Below, piece after piece: positions 51,804 through 60,507 of a DNA stretch of 64,000 nt. Under the pieces are notes generated by a model, which was not told the DNA's origin, ran no database searches, and saw nothing but the letters and a program-made list of their open reading frames with translations. Position 1 is the stretch's first letter, and every line of letters starts with the position of its first letter. This stretch comes from DATBGZ01 sp036557785 (GTDB lineage Bacteria; Actinomycetota; Actinomycetes; Mycobacteriales; Micromonosporaceae): positions 12,294 to 76,293 of the forward strand of contig DATBGZ010000049.1 in the NCBI GenBank assembly GCA_036557785.1, read 5' to 3'. The position numbers and the translations under genes are program-made.

Positions 51804-52441
51804 CGCGGTGCTCCCACGTTCGGGCGGACCGGCGGACCCTGAACCACCGGCGGACCCTGGACCACTGGCGGACCCTGAACCACCGGCGGACCCTGAACCA
51901 CTGGCGGACCCTGGACCACTGGCGGACCCTGAACCACCGGCGGATATGCCACGGGCACACCCGGGGGCGGATAGGCCGGTCCGAGCGGGACGGTCACCTG
52001 CGCGGGCCAGCCTCTGCCGACGGCCGCGGCGCGGGCCTGCTTGCGGGCGGCCTTGATCGCGCGCAGGTGCGGCCGGCAGAACCAGATGACCGCGATCGGC
52101 AGCGCGACGTTCGTCATCAGCCCGACCAGGTTCAGGGTGAAGTCGACGGCCGGAAACAGCCCGACGATCAGCTGCAGCGCGACGCCGACGAGGGTCACCC
52201 AGGCGAGCACCGTGAGGCCCCGCAGTGCCCACCGCCGCCCGCGCAGCGCCTCGACCGCGAAGAGGATCAGCAGCGCCGACTTGATGATCGGCACCAGCAG
52301 GAACGCCGGGTTGCCGCCCATCAGCAGCACCTCGCCGACGGCGGCGAGCAGCAGGAACGCCACCTGCATGAGCGTGAGCACATAGACGACGTCCAACCCG
52401 CTCCCGGAGGCGGGCCGCGCCGGCACGATGGCTTCAGTCAC
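51800..52441 (-). CDS. Four-segment membrane protein with PPVVQG repeats
   Basis: 213 residues with four hydrophobic segments (VVYVLTLMQVAFLLLAAVG, AFLLVPIIKSALLILFAVEA, LTVLAWVTLVGVALQLIVG, LVGLMTNVALPIAVIWF), then a basic stretch (RPHLRAIKAARKQARAAAVG) and a cytoplasmic Pro-rich tail with six exact PPVVQG repeats. Function unknown. GTG 52441 gives MTEAIVPARP; a slightly longer frame begins at 52462. It is coupled to the His-rich membrane protein by a 4-bp overlap. Confidence 0.7.
   Translation of the reverse strand: MTEAIVPARPASGSGLDVVYVLTLMQVAFLLLAAVGEVLLMGGNPAFLLVPIIKSALLILFAVEALRGRRWALRGLTVLAWVTLVGVALQLIVGLFPAVDFTLNLVGLMTNVALPIAVIWFCRPHLRAIKAARKQARAAAVGRGWPAQVTVPLGPAYPPPGVPVAYPPVVQGPPVVQGPPVVQGPPVVQGPPVVQGPPVVQGPPVRPNVGAPR
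51831..51938. repeat. Six tandem 18-bp repeats within a coding region
   Basis: Units of GGCGGACCCTGAACCACC with variation only at positions 11-12 (GA/GG) and the last base (C/T), six in a row, encoding PPVVQG on the minus strand. Being in multiples of three it could expand or contract without frameshift. Confidence 0.92.
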
Positions 52442-52786
52442 GGTGCTCAGTCTCGGCCCCACCCGTGAGCCGTCGATGAGCCGTCGCTAAGAAGAGCATG
52501 AGAGCTTCCCGTCACGTATCCCACGGCTCGTGGCGGCTGAACCGGGTGTTGCCGGCGCACTTCCCAACCACCCGCGCTACCCGGTGATCTTGGCACATGA
52601 TCACTGGGTTACGTTGGCGCGCAGGAAAGCGTGTCCCTGCCACCCGGCTCAGGCGCGCTCCGGGCCTGGCCGAGCCAGCGCACCGGCCGGCGTGGACCTC
52701 CGTCGGTGCGCGGCGTCTGCAGCATCCCCATGACATTCGATCCCTCACCGTAGCGAACGGGCTCGATGTGAGTCCGGGCGTCTCCA
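52442..52786. other. Gap of 345 bp with one inverted repeat
   Basis: No gene is convincing here. The only structure seen is CCGGTGATC (52581-52589) and GATCACTGG (52599-52607), nine pairs with one G-T and a 9-nt loop, about 180 bp past the aminopeptidase stop on the minus strand; it may be that gene's terminator. No tRNA-like fold was found. Confidence 0.5.
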
Positions 52787-54247
52787 CTAGGGGCGGGGCG
52801 GGCGGACCGTGCCGTAGAGCCAGTCCTGGAAAAGCTGGTCGAGCTGGCGGCCGGAGACCTGCTCGGCGAACGCGATGAAGTCCCTCGTCGTCGCGACGCC
52901 GTCCTTCTTCTGCGCCGCCCACCCCCGCAGGATGCGGAAGAACGCGTCGTCGCCGACCGTGAGCCGCAGCGCCTGCAGGGTCATCGCGCCGCGCGCGTAC
53001 TCCGAGCCGGGGGCCTGGAAGATGTGGTCCAGGCCGAGGTTGGCGGGCGGCACCTGCCAGAGCTGCGCGTCATCGGGCAGGGCGTAGAGCCGGTCGAACG
53101 CCTGCTGCGCCGTCTGCACGCCGCGGTGCTCGTTCCAGAGCCACTCGGCGTACGTGGCGAAGCCTTCGTTGAGCCAGATGTCGCTCCAGTCGTTGATCGA
53201 GACGCTGTCGCCGTACCACTGGTGGGCGAGCTCGTGGGCCAGCACCCAGGACGGGTCGGGGTCGGCGAAGAAGGTCGCCGCGTAGACCGGACGGGTCTGG
53301 TTCTCCAGCGCGAAGTTGACCCGTGGCTCATTGATCACGATGCCACCGAGCGCGTCGAACGGGTATGGGCCGAACACGCTGGCCAGGTAGTCGACGATCT
53401 GGGGCGTCTGGGCCAGTTCCAGATCGATGCTCGCGGGCAGGGAGGAGTGGACGGCGAGCACCACGGGCCGCCCGTCGTGCGTGCTCTGCAGGACCCGGTA
53501 GTTCCCCACGACCATGGTCGCGAGATAGGGGGCCATCGGTGAGGACTCCCGCCAGGTCCACGTGGTGTACCCAGCCACCGCAGCCGGCTGCTTGGAGACG
53601 AGCGTGCCGTTGGAGAGCGCCGCCAGGCCGGAGGGCGCCGAGATGCGGATCGTGTACGTCGCCTTGTCGCGCGGGTGGTCGTTGACGGGAAACCAGCTCG
53701 CGGCCACCTGGGGCTCGCCGATCGCGACGGCGCCGTCGGCCGTCGTGAGGAACCCGGTCGCGCCGAGGGCCGGCTCCGTGTGGCTGGACGGCTTGCCGCG
53801 GTAGACCACGACCGTGGTGAAGGTGGCACCCGTCGGCAGCGGGGTGGCGGGCGTGATCACGAGCTCACCGCCCTGCTGCTGCCGGCCGGCCGCCTGCCCG
53901 TTCACGGTAGTCGATGTCACCGGCAGCCCGTCGAAGTCCAGGTCGAAGCGGGTGAGGTTCGCCGTGGCGGTGGCCGTGATGGTGGCGTTGCCGGTCAACT
54001 CCCCCGCGGCCGGGTCATAGCGCACGTCGAGGTCGTAGTTGCCAACGTCATAGCCTCCGTTGCCGGCCTTCGGGTAGTAGCTGTCGCCGATCCCGTCGGA
54101 GCCGGGGCCGAAGACGGTGCCGTCCGGTGCCGTTGACGCGGTGGGCACCTCGCGCAGCGTGGGCGAGGGTGGAACCGAACAGGCGCCCGCAAGCAGGGCC
54201 GCCACCGCCACGCAGCCGGCGAGCAGCCTTCGCGCGCGCCTTCTCAC
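52787..54247 (-). CDS. M1 family metallopeptidase, lipoprotein
   Basis: 486 residues. Twin-basic signal with lipobox ALLAGAC (Cys near residue 24), then an N-terminal beta domain (YDVGNYDLDVRYDPAAGEL, ATANLTRFDLDFDGL) and the catalytic domain: HELAHQWYGDSVSINDWSD with HExxH (about residue 313), followed by WLNEGFATYAEWLW supplying the third zinc ligand Glu. The substrate GxMEN motif reads NFALENQT. No C-terminal HEAT domain, so it is a short M1 peptidase. GTG 54247 overlaps the guaB3 stop by 4 bp. Confidence 0.9.
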   Translation of the reverse strand: MRRRARRLLAGCVAVAALLAGACSVPPSPTLREVPTASTAPDGTVFGPGSDGIGDSYYPKAGNGGYDVGNYDLDVRYDPAAGELTGNATITATATANLTRFDLDFDGLPVTSTTVNGQAAGRQQQGGELVITPATPLPTGATFTTVVVYRGKPSSHTEPALGATGFLTTADGAVAIGEPQVAASWFPVNDHPRDKATYTIRISAPSGLAALSNGTLVSKQPAAVAGYTTWTWRESSPMAPYLATMVVGNYRVLQSTHDGRPVVLAVHSSLPASIDLELAQTPQIVDYLASVFGPYPFDALGGIVINEPRVNFALENQTRPVYAATFFADPDPSWVLAHELAHQWYGDSVSINDWSDIWLNEGFATYAEWLWNEHRGVQTAQQAFDRLYALPDDAQLWQVPPANLGLDHIFQAPGSEYARGAMTLQALRLTVGDDAFFRILRGWAAQKKDGVATTRDFIAFAEQVSGRQLDQLFQDWLYGTVRPPRP

Positions 54248-55371
54248 AGGCCGGTGTCCAGCACGAGCCCGACCTTCTGGAACTCCTTCAGGTCCCGGTA
54301 GCCGCACTTGGCCATGGCCCGGCGCAACCCGCCGAAGAGATTCATGCTGCCCTGTGCGTCCTCGCTCGGTCCAAACAGGACGGTCTCCAGGCTGCCGAGC
54401 GGTGGCTGCGCTGGGGCGAACGCGCCCCGCGGCACCTTGGGGTGGCTCGCGGCCGAGTGCCACCACGCGCCGCCGGCCGGCGCCTGCGCGCACCGGGCCA
54501 GCGGCCGGCCGAGCATCACCGCGTCGGCACCGCAGCCCAGCGCCTTGGCGATGTCTCCACTGGAGACGACATCGCCGTCGGCGATGAGGTGCACGTACCG
54601 CCCGCCGGTCTCGTCGAGGTAGTCGCGCCGGGCCGCCGACGCGTCCGCGATCGCCGTCGCCATCGGCACCCGGATCCCCAGCACGGCGTCGGTCGTCGAC
54701 CAGGCGTCAGCCCCGATCCCGACGATCACGGCCGCCGCGCCGGTGCGCATGAGATGCAGCGCCGTCTTGTAGTCCGTGCACCCGCCCACCATGACCGGCA
54801 GGTCGAGGTCGGCGATGAACTCCTTGAGGTTGAGGGGTTCGTCCTTGGTGGAGACGTGCTCGGCCGAGACGAGCGTGCCCTGGATGACGAGAATGTCGAC
54901 GCCGGCATCGAGGATCACCGGTGCCAGCCAGAGCGTGTGCTGGGGCGAGACCCGCACCGCCACGGTCACTCCACCGTCGCGAATGGACTTCACCCGTTCC
55001 GCGATGAGCTCGGGCTTGATCGGCTCGGCGTACGCCTCCTGCAGTCGACGAGTCGCCGCGAGGCCACGGTCGTCCAGTGTAGACAGTGACGCGATGACCT
55101 CGGTGGGATCCTCGTACCGGCACCACAGACCCTCGACGTTGAGCACCCCCAACCCGCCGAGCTGGCCCAGCGCGACGACCGAGTCGGGGCTCATCGTGGC
55201 GTCGCTCGGGTGCGCCACGCAGGGGATCTTGAAGGGGTAGGCGTCGAGTTGCCAGGCCGTCGAGACGTCATCGACGTCGCGGGTGCGCCGGCTCGGCACG
55301 ATCGCGATGTCGGCGAGGTCGTATCCCCGCTGTGCTGACCGGCCCAGACCGATCTCGACGACGTCACGCAC
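54244..55371 (-). CDS. guaB3: GuaB3 family IMP dehydrogenase-like protein
   Basis: 375 residues, IMPDH/GMPR barrel without CBS domains, starting VVEIGLGRSAQRGYDLADIA as in actinobacterial GuaB3. Conserved phosphate-binding part AKALGCGADAVMLGRPLARC. The catalytic loop that reads GPGAICTTR in GuaB2 reads GIGADAWSTTDA here, with Ser where the catalytic Cys would be. Enzymatic activity is therefore uncertain; GuaB3 function is unsettled in the group. It is 26 bp downstream of guaB and overlaps the M1 peptidase gene. Confidence 0.88.
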   Translation of the reverse strand: MRDVVEIGLGRSAQRGYDLADIAIVPSRRTRDVDDVSTAWQLDAYPFKIPCVAHPSDATMSPDSVVALGQLGGLGVLNVEGLWCRYEDPTEVIASLSTLDDRGLAATRRLQEAYAEPIKPELIAERVKSIRDGGVTVAVRVSPQHTLWLAPVILDAGVDILVIQGTLVSAEHVSTKDEPLNLKEFIADLDLPVMVGGCTDYKTALHLMRTGAAAVIVGIGADAWSTTDAVLGIRVPMATAIADASAARRDYLDETGGRYVHLIADGDVVSSGDIAKALGCGADAVMLGRPLARCAQAPAGGAWWHSAASHPKVPRGAFAPAQPPLGSLETVLFGPSEDAQGSMNLFGGLRRAMAKCGYRDLKEFQKVGLVLDTGL

Positions 55372-55397
55372 GGCGGAAGCTCCTTAGCTGTGGGCGG

Positions 55398-56879
55398 TCA
55401 GCGCCCGTGGTAGTTGGGCGCCGCGATCGTCATCTGCACGTCGTGCGGGTGGCTCTCGACGAGGCCGGCCGTGGTGATGCGGATGAGCTGCCCGCGCTCC
55501 CGCAACTCGGCCACGGTCTGCGCGCCGACGTAGCCCATCGAGGCGCACAGCCCGCCCACGAGCTGGTGGACGACGGCCGCCACCGCACCCCGGTAGGGCA
55601 CCTGAGCCTCGATGCCCTCGGGCACGAGCTTGTCGTCGCTGCGTACGTCCTGCTGCCCGTACCGGTCCTTCGAGTACGACCGGCTCTCGCTCCGCGTCAC
55701 CATGGCTCCGAGCGACCCCATGCCCCGGTACGCCTTGTACTGCTTGCCGTTGACGAAGATCAGCTCGCCGGGGGCCTCGTCGGAGCCGGCGAGCAAGGCG
55801 CCGATCATCACGCTCTCGGCGCCCGCGACGATCGCCTTGGCGATGTCGCCCGAGTACTGCAGGCCACCGTCGGCGATCACCGGCACGCCGGCCGGGCCGC
55901 AGGCGCGGGCGGCCTCCATGACCGCCGTGACCTGGGGCACGCCCACTCCGGCGACCACCCGCGTGGTGCAGATCGCACCCGGCCCGACCCCGACCTTCAC
56001 CGCGTCGGCCCCCGCCTCGACCATGGCCCGCGCACCCGCGAAGGTGGCGACGTTGCCGCCGATGACGTCGATATCCGGCACGTCGTTCTTGAGCCGGGCG
56101 ACCATCTCCAGCACGTTGCGGCTGTGACCGTGGGCCGCGTCGACGACCACCACGTCCACCCCGGCGTCGACCAGCTCGCGGGCCCGCTTGTACGACTCCT
56201 CGCCCACGCCCACCGCAGCGGCCACCCGCAGGCGACCAGCAGGATCCTTGGTCGCGTTGGGGTACTGCACGCTCTTGGCGAAGTCCTTGACCGTGATCAG
56301 CCCAGCGAGCCGGCCGTTGGGGGCGACGATCGGCAGCTTCTCCACCTTGTGCTGGCGCAGCAGGTCCAGGGCCGTCGGGCGATCAACCCCGACCGGCGCC
56401 GTGACCAGCGGCATGGGCGTCATGATCTCCCGGACCGGCCGGGCCGTGTCGGTCGCGAAGCGCATGTCCCGGTTGGTGACGATGCCCACCAGCAGGCCGT
56501 CCGGGTCGACCACGGGCAGGCCGGAGATGCGGTACCGGCCGCAGAGGGCTTCGACGTGGGCCAGCGTGTCCTCAGGGGAGCAGGTCACCGGGTTGGTGAG
56601 CATGCCCGCCTCGGAGCGCTTGACGAGGTCGACCTGGGTCGCCTGGTCCTCGATCGACAGGTTGCGGTGCAGCACGCCGATCCCGCCCTGCCGGGCCATG
56701 GCGATGGCCATGCGGGCCTCGGTCACCGTGTCCATCGCGCTGGAGACCAGCGGGATGCCCAGCGTGACCCTCCGGGACAGGCGGGTTCCGGTCGCCACCT
56801 CGGTCGGCACGACGTCGGACTCGGCAGGCAGCAGCAGGACGTCGTCGAAGGTCAACCCGAGCGCGAGCTCTGAAGTCAT
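55398..56879 (-). CDS. guaB: Inosine-5'-monophosphate dehydrogenase
   Basis: IMP to XMP with NAD, the committed step to GMP. 493 residues: FDDVLLLPAESDVVPTEV, two CBS domains at about 95-210 (RYRISGLPVVDPDGLLVGIV, KVEKLPIVAPNGRLAGLIT), catalytic loop GVGPGAICTTRVVAGVGVPQ (Cys about 308), and the mobile-flap region YRGMGSLGAM. ATG 56879 is chosen; TTG 56885 would add two residues. It forms, with guaB3 and GMP synthase further on, the guanine branch of purine synthesis. Confidence 0.97.
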   Translation of the reverse strand: MTSELALGLTFDDVLLLPAESDVVPTEVATGTRLSRRVTLGIPLVSSAMDTVTEARMAIAMARQGGIGVLHRNLSIEDQATQVDLVKRSEAGMLTNPVTCSPEDTLAHVEALCGRYRISGLPVVDPDGLLVGIVTNRDMRFATDTARPVREIMTPMPLVTAPVGVDRPTALDLLRQHKVEKLPIVAPNGRLAGLITVKDFAKSVQYPNATKDPAGRLRVAAAVGVGEESYKRARELVDAGVDVVVVDAAHGHSRNVLEMVARLKNDVPDIDVIGGNVATFAGARAMVEAGADAVKVGVGPGAICTTRVVAGVGVPQVTAVMEAARACGPAGVPVIADGGLQYSGDIAKAIVAGAESVMIGALLAGSDEAPGELIFVNGKQYKAYRGMGSLGAMVTRSESRSYSKDRYGQQDVRSDDKLVPEGIEAQVPYRGAVAAVVHQLVGGLCASMGYVGAQTVAELRERGQLIRITTAGLVESHPHDVQMTIAAPNYHGR

Positions 56880-56983
56880 CGTCAATCCCCGATCTTACGG
56901 CGGCCGAGGGCGGTGGGCAGGTGATCGCCAGGGCCGGTACGCGCCGGCGGTACGGCCATCCTAACGAGCCATACGATGTATCC

Positions 56984-57379
56984 GTGCACGACGAGCCGTT
57001 GGACCCGTTCCGCGACGACCCGACCGATCCGGCCCACGACCTGGACGAGACCGACGACCTGGTCGCGCTGAGCGAGGACGACCGCAGCGACGTCGAGGAG
57101 GATCTTGCCGACCTCGAGGTCTACGAGTCGCTGCTCGGTCGCGTCGGCATCCGCGGACTCGTCATCGACTGCGAGGACTGCCACGAGCCGCACTACTTCG
57201 ACTGGGCGCTGATGCGCTCCAACCTGCGTCACCTGCTGGAGTCAGGCCGCCCCCGAGTGCACGAGCCGGCCTTCGATCCCGACCCCGAGCACTACGTCAC
57301 CTGGGACTACGCGCGCGGCTATACCGACGGGGTCCACGACACCCTGTTGGAAGAGGACGAGGACGACGACGAAAAGTAG
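56984..57379 (+). CDS. DUF5319 family protein
   Basis: 131 residues, very acidic ends (LDETDDLVALSEDDRSDVEE; C-terminal EEDEDDDEK) around a conserved core GIRGLVIDCEDCHEPHYFDW with CxxC, which may bind metal. It matches the actinobacterial DUF5319 family found beside guaB (for example next to mycobacterial guaB2). Function unknown. GTG 56984 is preferred: TACGAT (56972-56977) fits a -10 box 6 bp upstream, suggesting a leaderless mRNA. Divergent from guaB, convergent with the BldM-like gene. Confidence 0.82.
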   Translation: MHDEPLDPFRDDPTDPAHDLDETDDLVALSEDDRSDVEEDLADLEVYESLLGRVGIRGLVIDCEDCHEPHYFDWALMRSNLRHLLESGRPRVHEPAFDPDPEHYVTWDYARGYTDGVHDTLLEEDEDDDEK

Positions 57380-57396
57380 CCAGCGACACGTCGCGA

Positions 57397-58191
57397 CTAC
57401 TGCACGAGCCCGCCCCGGAAGGCTGCGGCGACGGCGTGCGCACGGTCCCGGGCACCGAGCTTGCGGAACAGCCGCCGCGCGTGCGTCTTGACGGTGTCCT
57501 CGGAGACGAACAGCTCCCGGCCGATCTCGGCGTTGCTCTTGCCATCCGCCATCCCGCGCAGCACCTGAAGCTCCCGCTCCGTCAGCGCCAGCCGCCGCAC
57601 CCCCTCGACGGTCGCGGTGCCCGGCGCGCCGACCGCGGCGACGCCCTCGAGCGACACCGCGTCCTCGCCGTCCGCACCGTCGGTCGCGGCGGTGGTCTCG
57701 GTCGCCTCCGCGCTCTCAACCGGCTCGCCCCCGTCGCCTGCGTCGGCCTCCTCCGCCTCTTCCGCCTCATGGCGTTGCAGCGGCAGCCCAACGGCAGCCG
57801 AGCCTGCCTCGAGGCGCCGCGGGCCACGCAGCAGCAGCATGAGCCCCTTCGCCACCGAGACGACCAGGTCCTCGCGCTCGCCGCCCCGGATCAGCCCGCG
57901 AGCCCCGGCGGAGACCGCACCACGGGCCACCGTGGACTCCTCTGGGCCAAAGAAGACGACGGTCGCGTCCGGCACCCGCTCCAGGACGCGGCGCGTGAAG
58001 GCGACGGTGTCCGGCCGGACAGCGGCGGTGTCGACCAGCAGCACATCGGCGGGGTTGTGCTCCACCCGGGCGAGTGCGGCGGACCCGCCGACCGCCGTGA
58101 CGACAACGTCCGAAAGACCGAGTTGCGCGGCGGCGTGGCACACGGCCTGCTCCGCAACGGGACCGTGCAGACAAACAAGGACTGACCTCAC
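57397..58191 (-). CDS. BldM-like LuxR-type orphan regulator
   Basis: 264 residues. The C-terminal domain LALTERELQVLRGMADGKSN / AEIGRELFVSEDTVKTHARR / LFRKLGARDRAHAVAA is very close to that of the Streptomyces developmental regulator BldM. The N-terminal receiver is degenerate: the acidic pair is absent (SVLVCLHGPVAE) although an Asp remains in VLLVDTAAVRP, so normal phosphorylation is unlikely. Between them is an acidic linker of about 55 residues (EAEEAEEADAGDGGEP...) not seen in BldM. GTG 58191 has AGGGGG 7 bp upstream. Divergent from a WhiB gene, an arrangement fitting a development or stress role. Confidence 0.8.
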   Translation of the reverse strand: MRSVLVCLHGPVAEQAVCHAAAQLGLSDVVVTAVGGSAALARVEHNPADVLLVDTAAVRPDTVAFTRRVLERVPDATVVFFGPEESTVARGAVSAGARGLIRGGEREDLVVSVAKGLMLLLRGPRRLEAGSAAVGLPLQRHEAEEAEEADAGDGGEPVESAEATETTAATDGADGEDAVSLEGVAAVGAPGTATVEGVRRLALTERELQVLRGMADGKSNAEIGRELFVSEDTVKTHARRLFRKLGARDRAHAVAAAFRGGLVQ

Positions 58192-58364
58192 TGTTATCCC
58201 CCTTTCCACACAAAAGGGAACCACGTTCGGGCCATCCCGATGAGATGTTTGGCGGACTCCGTCTGTTCACTCGGCTAGCCAAGGCTGTACTTTCAGCAGG
58301 TGTGCGCCGTCCGATCGGTGCCGGCGGCCGCCAACCCGCCGCACCCCAACGGGGAGGCGAAGCC

Positions 58365-58802
58365 TTGACTAACGTGAGCAGGTTGCCGGGGCCTTCGGCC
58401 GAGGTCTGGGACTGGCAGCGCTATGGCGCCTGCCGTGGCCACGACAGCGGGCAGTTCTTCCACCCCGACGGCGAGCGTGGTGCGTCGCGCCTGCGCCGTG
58501 AGATCGCGGCCAAATCCATCTGCCGCACCTGCCCGGTCCGCGCCGAGTGCGCCGCGCACGCGCTCGCGGCTCGTGAGCCGTACGGCGTGTGGGGCGGCTT
58601 CACCGAGGCCGAGCGGCTGCGGCTGCTCGCCACCGGCTGGGAGGACGCCTCGGGCGTACGGGGCGGGGTCGACGTGGTACGCCTCGAGAAGCGCCTCGGA
58701 CTGACCTCGGCGCTCCCCGCACCGCGCCGGCCGATGCCGCTCACGCTGAGCGCCCGTCCGGCGGACGCCACGCCGGTGCCGGCGGGCGCCGCACCATGCT
58801 GA
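58365..58802 (+). CDS. WhiB-family iron-sulfur regulator
   Basis: 145 residues. Four Cys for a [4Fe-4S] cluster: one in RYGACRGHDSGQFFHPDGER and three in SICRTCPVRAECAAHALA, followed by the GVWGG turn (EPYGVWGGFTEAER) and a basic C-terminal region. WhiB proteins act through the primary sigma factor. TTG 58365 is chosen since GGGGAGG lies 8 bp upstream and MTNVSRLPGP is the usual start; GTG 58374 is possible. The tail after GVWGG is about 45 residues longer than in many WhiB proteins. Confidence 0.92.
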   Translation: MTNVSRLPGPSAEVWDWQRYGACRGHDSGQFFHPDGERGASRLRREIAAKSICRTCPVRAECAAHALAAREPYGVWGGFTEAERLRLLATGWEDASGVRGGVDVVRLEKRLGLTSALPAPRRPMPLTLSARPADATPVPAGAAPC

Positions 58803-58812
58803 CCGGCACGCG

Positions 58813-60390
58813 TCAGTTCACGGCCAAGCCGATCTGGTGGTAGCCGCTCGCACCGTCGGGGGCCGGGGGTGCCTGCCGGTCGGTCTGGAACACGCCCGCG
58901 TTGTCGGCCGCCCGGACCTCCAGGGTGTGCCGGCCGGCCGGGGCGGACCAGTGCCACGACCACAGCCGCCAGGTGTCGACGGACGCCACGTTGGCGATCG
59001 TGGCATCCTGCCAGGGCCCTCCGTCGACGCGCACCTGGACCGCGGAGATGCCGCGGTGCTGCGCCCAGGCGACCCCGGCGACGACGTAGTCGCCGGCCGA
59101 GATCCGATCGCCGTCACGCGGTCGGTCGATGCGTGACTCGGTCTTGATCGGAGCCTGCTTGGCCCAGCCGCGCGGGATCCAGTACGCGTCATAGTCGCCG
59201 AACGTCGTGAGCTGCATCTGGCTGACCCACTTCGTCGCCGAGACGTAGCCGTACAGGCCTGGCACCACCATCCGCACCGGGAAGCCGTGGTCCACCGGCA
59301 GTGGCTCACCATTCATCGCCACGGCGAGCAGGGCGTCGCGACCGTCCCGCAGCGCGGCCGTCGGCGTGCCCGCGGTGAAGCCATCGACCGAGAAGCTCAC
59401 CACCTGGTCCGCTTCGGGGTCGGGGTCGACCTCGTCCAGCAGGTCCGCGATCGGCACGCCCAGCCAGCGAGCATTGCCGATCAGGGGACCACCGACCTCA
59501 TTGGACACACAGGTGAGCGTGATGTACCGCTCGACCATCGGCCGCGCCAGCAGGTCCTGGAACGTCAGCCGCAGCGGCTTGCCCACCCGACCGCCGATGG
59601 TCAGTTGCCAGCTCGACGGGTCCACCCGTGGCGGCACGATGGCCGTGTCGATGCGATAGAAGTCCTTGTTCGGCGTCACGTACTGCAGGTCCACCACGTC
59701 CGAGCCCGGGACGGCCGGTGCCGGACCGCCGGAGGGCGTCGGCAGCTCGAGCGCCACCTGGTTCCGGGCATCCTCCACACTGGAGATCTGCGCGAACGTA
59801 CGGATGATGTAGCCGCCGACAGCGCCGCCAACAACGGCCAGGCCGGAGATCCAGAGGAACCGCCTGCGGCTGCCGTCCTCGTACCGCCAGTCCCCGCTCC
59901 CGGCCGCGACGCCATCGAGTGGCTCGAACGAGTCCAACTGATGCAGCAGCCACGCCTGCAGCGCGGCGCCGCCACCCGCGGCCACCAGCCCGGGCAGGGC
60001 CCACACGGGGGTCGCTCCGGCCCGGGTCACCGCCGCGGCGATGGCAACCACGCCCAGCACGCCGAACATGGCCAGCCCCACCCATCGGCGGGCCCGGGCC
60101 ACGATCCCGAGGCCCCCGACGATCACGACGAGCAGGACGATCGTGCCGACCTGCAGGGCGAGCTTGTCGTTGGTGCCGAACAGGCGGATGGCGAAGTCCT
60201 TGCCGCCCTCCGGTATCCGGTCGATGACCACACCATCGACCGCCACCAGCGGCGAGGAGCGCAGATCGACGGTCGCCGCTATCAGCTCACCGAGCCCGAG
60301 CGCGGCGGCCAGGCCCGCGATCGCGGCCCACGCCGGGTACCACCACGTTCTCCCCGCGCGTGTCGGGGCGTTCACGCGTTCCTGGGTCAC
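58813..60390 (-). CDS. Membrane-anchored molybdopterin oxidoreductase (sulfite oxidase type)
   Basis: 525 residues. About four to five N-terminal membrane segments (TWWYPAWAAIAGLAAALGLG onward) and one before the catalytic part (RRFLWISGLAVVGGAVGGYI). The Moco domain carries VERYITLTCVSNEVGGPLIG with the molybdenum-ligand Cys, WLGVPIADLLDEV, and HGFPVRMVVPGLYGYVSATK; a C-terminal Ig-like Mo-co dimerisation domain follows (VQVRVDGGPWQDATIA). Probably oxidises or reduces an S- or N-oxide outside the cell; substrate unknown. GTG 60390 is the likely start. Convergent with whiB. Confidence 0.9.
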   Translation of the reverse strand: MTQERVNAPTRAGRTWWYPAWAAIAGLAAALGLGELIAATVDLRSSPLVAVDGVVIDRIPEGGKDFAIRLFGTNDKLALQVGTIVLLVVIVGGLGIVARARRWVGLAMFGVLGVVAIAAAVTRAGATPVWALPGLVAAGGGAALQAWLLHQLDSFEPLDGVAAGSGDWRYEDGSRRRFLWISGLAVVGGAVGGYIIRTFAQISSVEDARNQVALELPTPSGGPAPAVPGSDVVDLQYVTPNKDFYRIDTAIVPPRVDPSSWQLTIGGRVGKPLRLTFQDLLARPMVERYITLTCVSNEVGGPLIGNARWLGVPIADLLDEVDPDPEADQVVSFSVDGFTAGTPTAALRDGRDALLAVAMNGEPLPVDHGFPVRMVVPGLYGYVSATKWVSQMQLTTFGDYDAYWIPRGWAKQAPIKTESRIDRPRDGDRISAGDYVVAGVAWAQHRGISAVQVRVDGGPWQDATIANVASVDTWRLWSWHWSAPAGRHTLEVRAADNAGVFQTDRQAPPAPDGASGYHQIGLAVN

Positions 60391-60507
60391 GCCCCCATCC
60401 TGCGCCGGCCTGCCCCGGTCGCCAACACGGGCCAGCCGGAGGGGGCCACGCACCCGCGGTACCCGCCGGTAGGCTGTCGCTCCAAGATCCTGGGGAGGGG
60501 CGAAAGT

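Noticed and set aside
52512..52922. 136-codon minus-strand frame in the gap before the M1 peptidase stop
   Set aside because: Overlaps the end of the peptidase gene in another frame, has Arg/Pro-rich composition and no conserved motif or ribosome-binding site.
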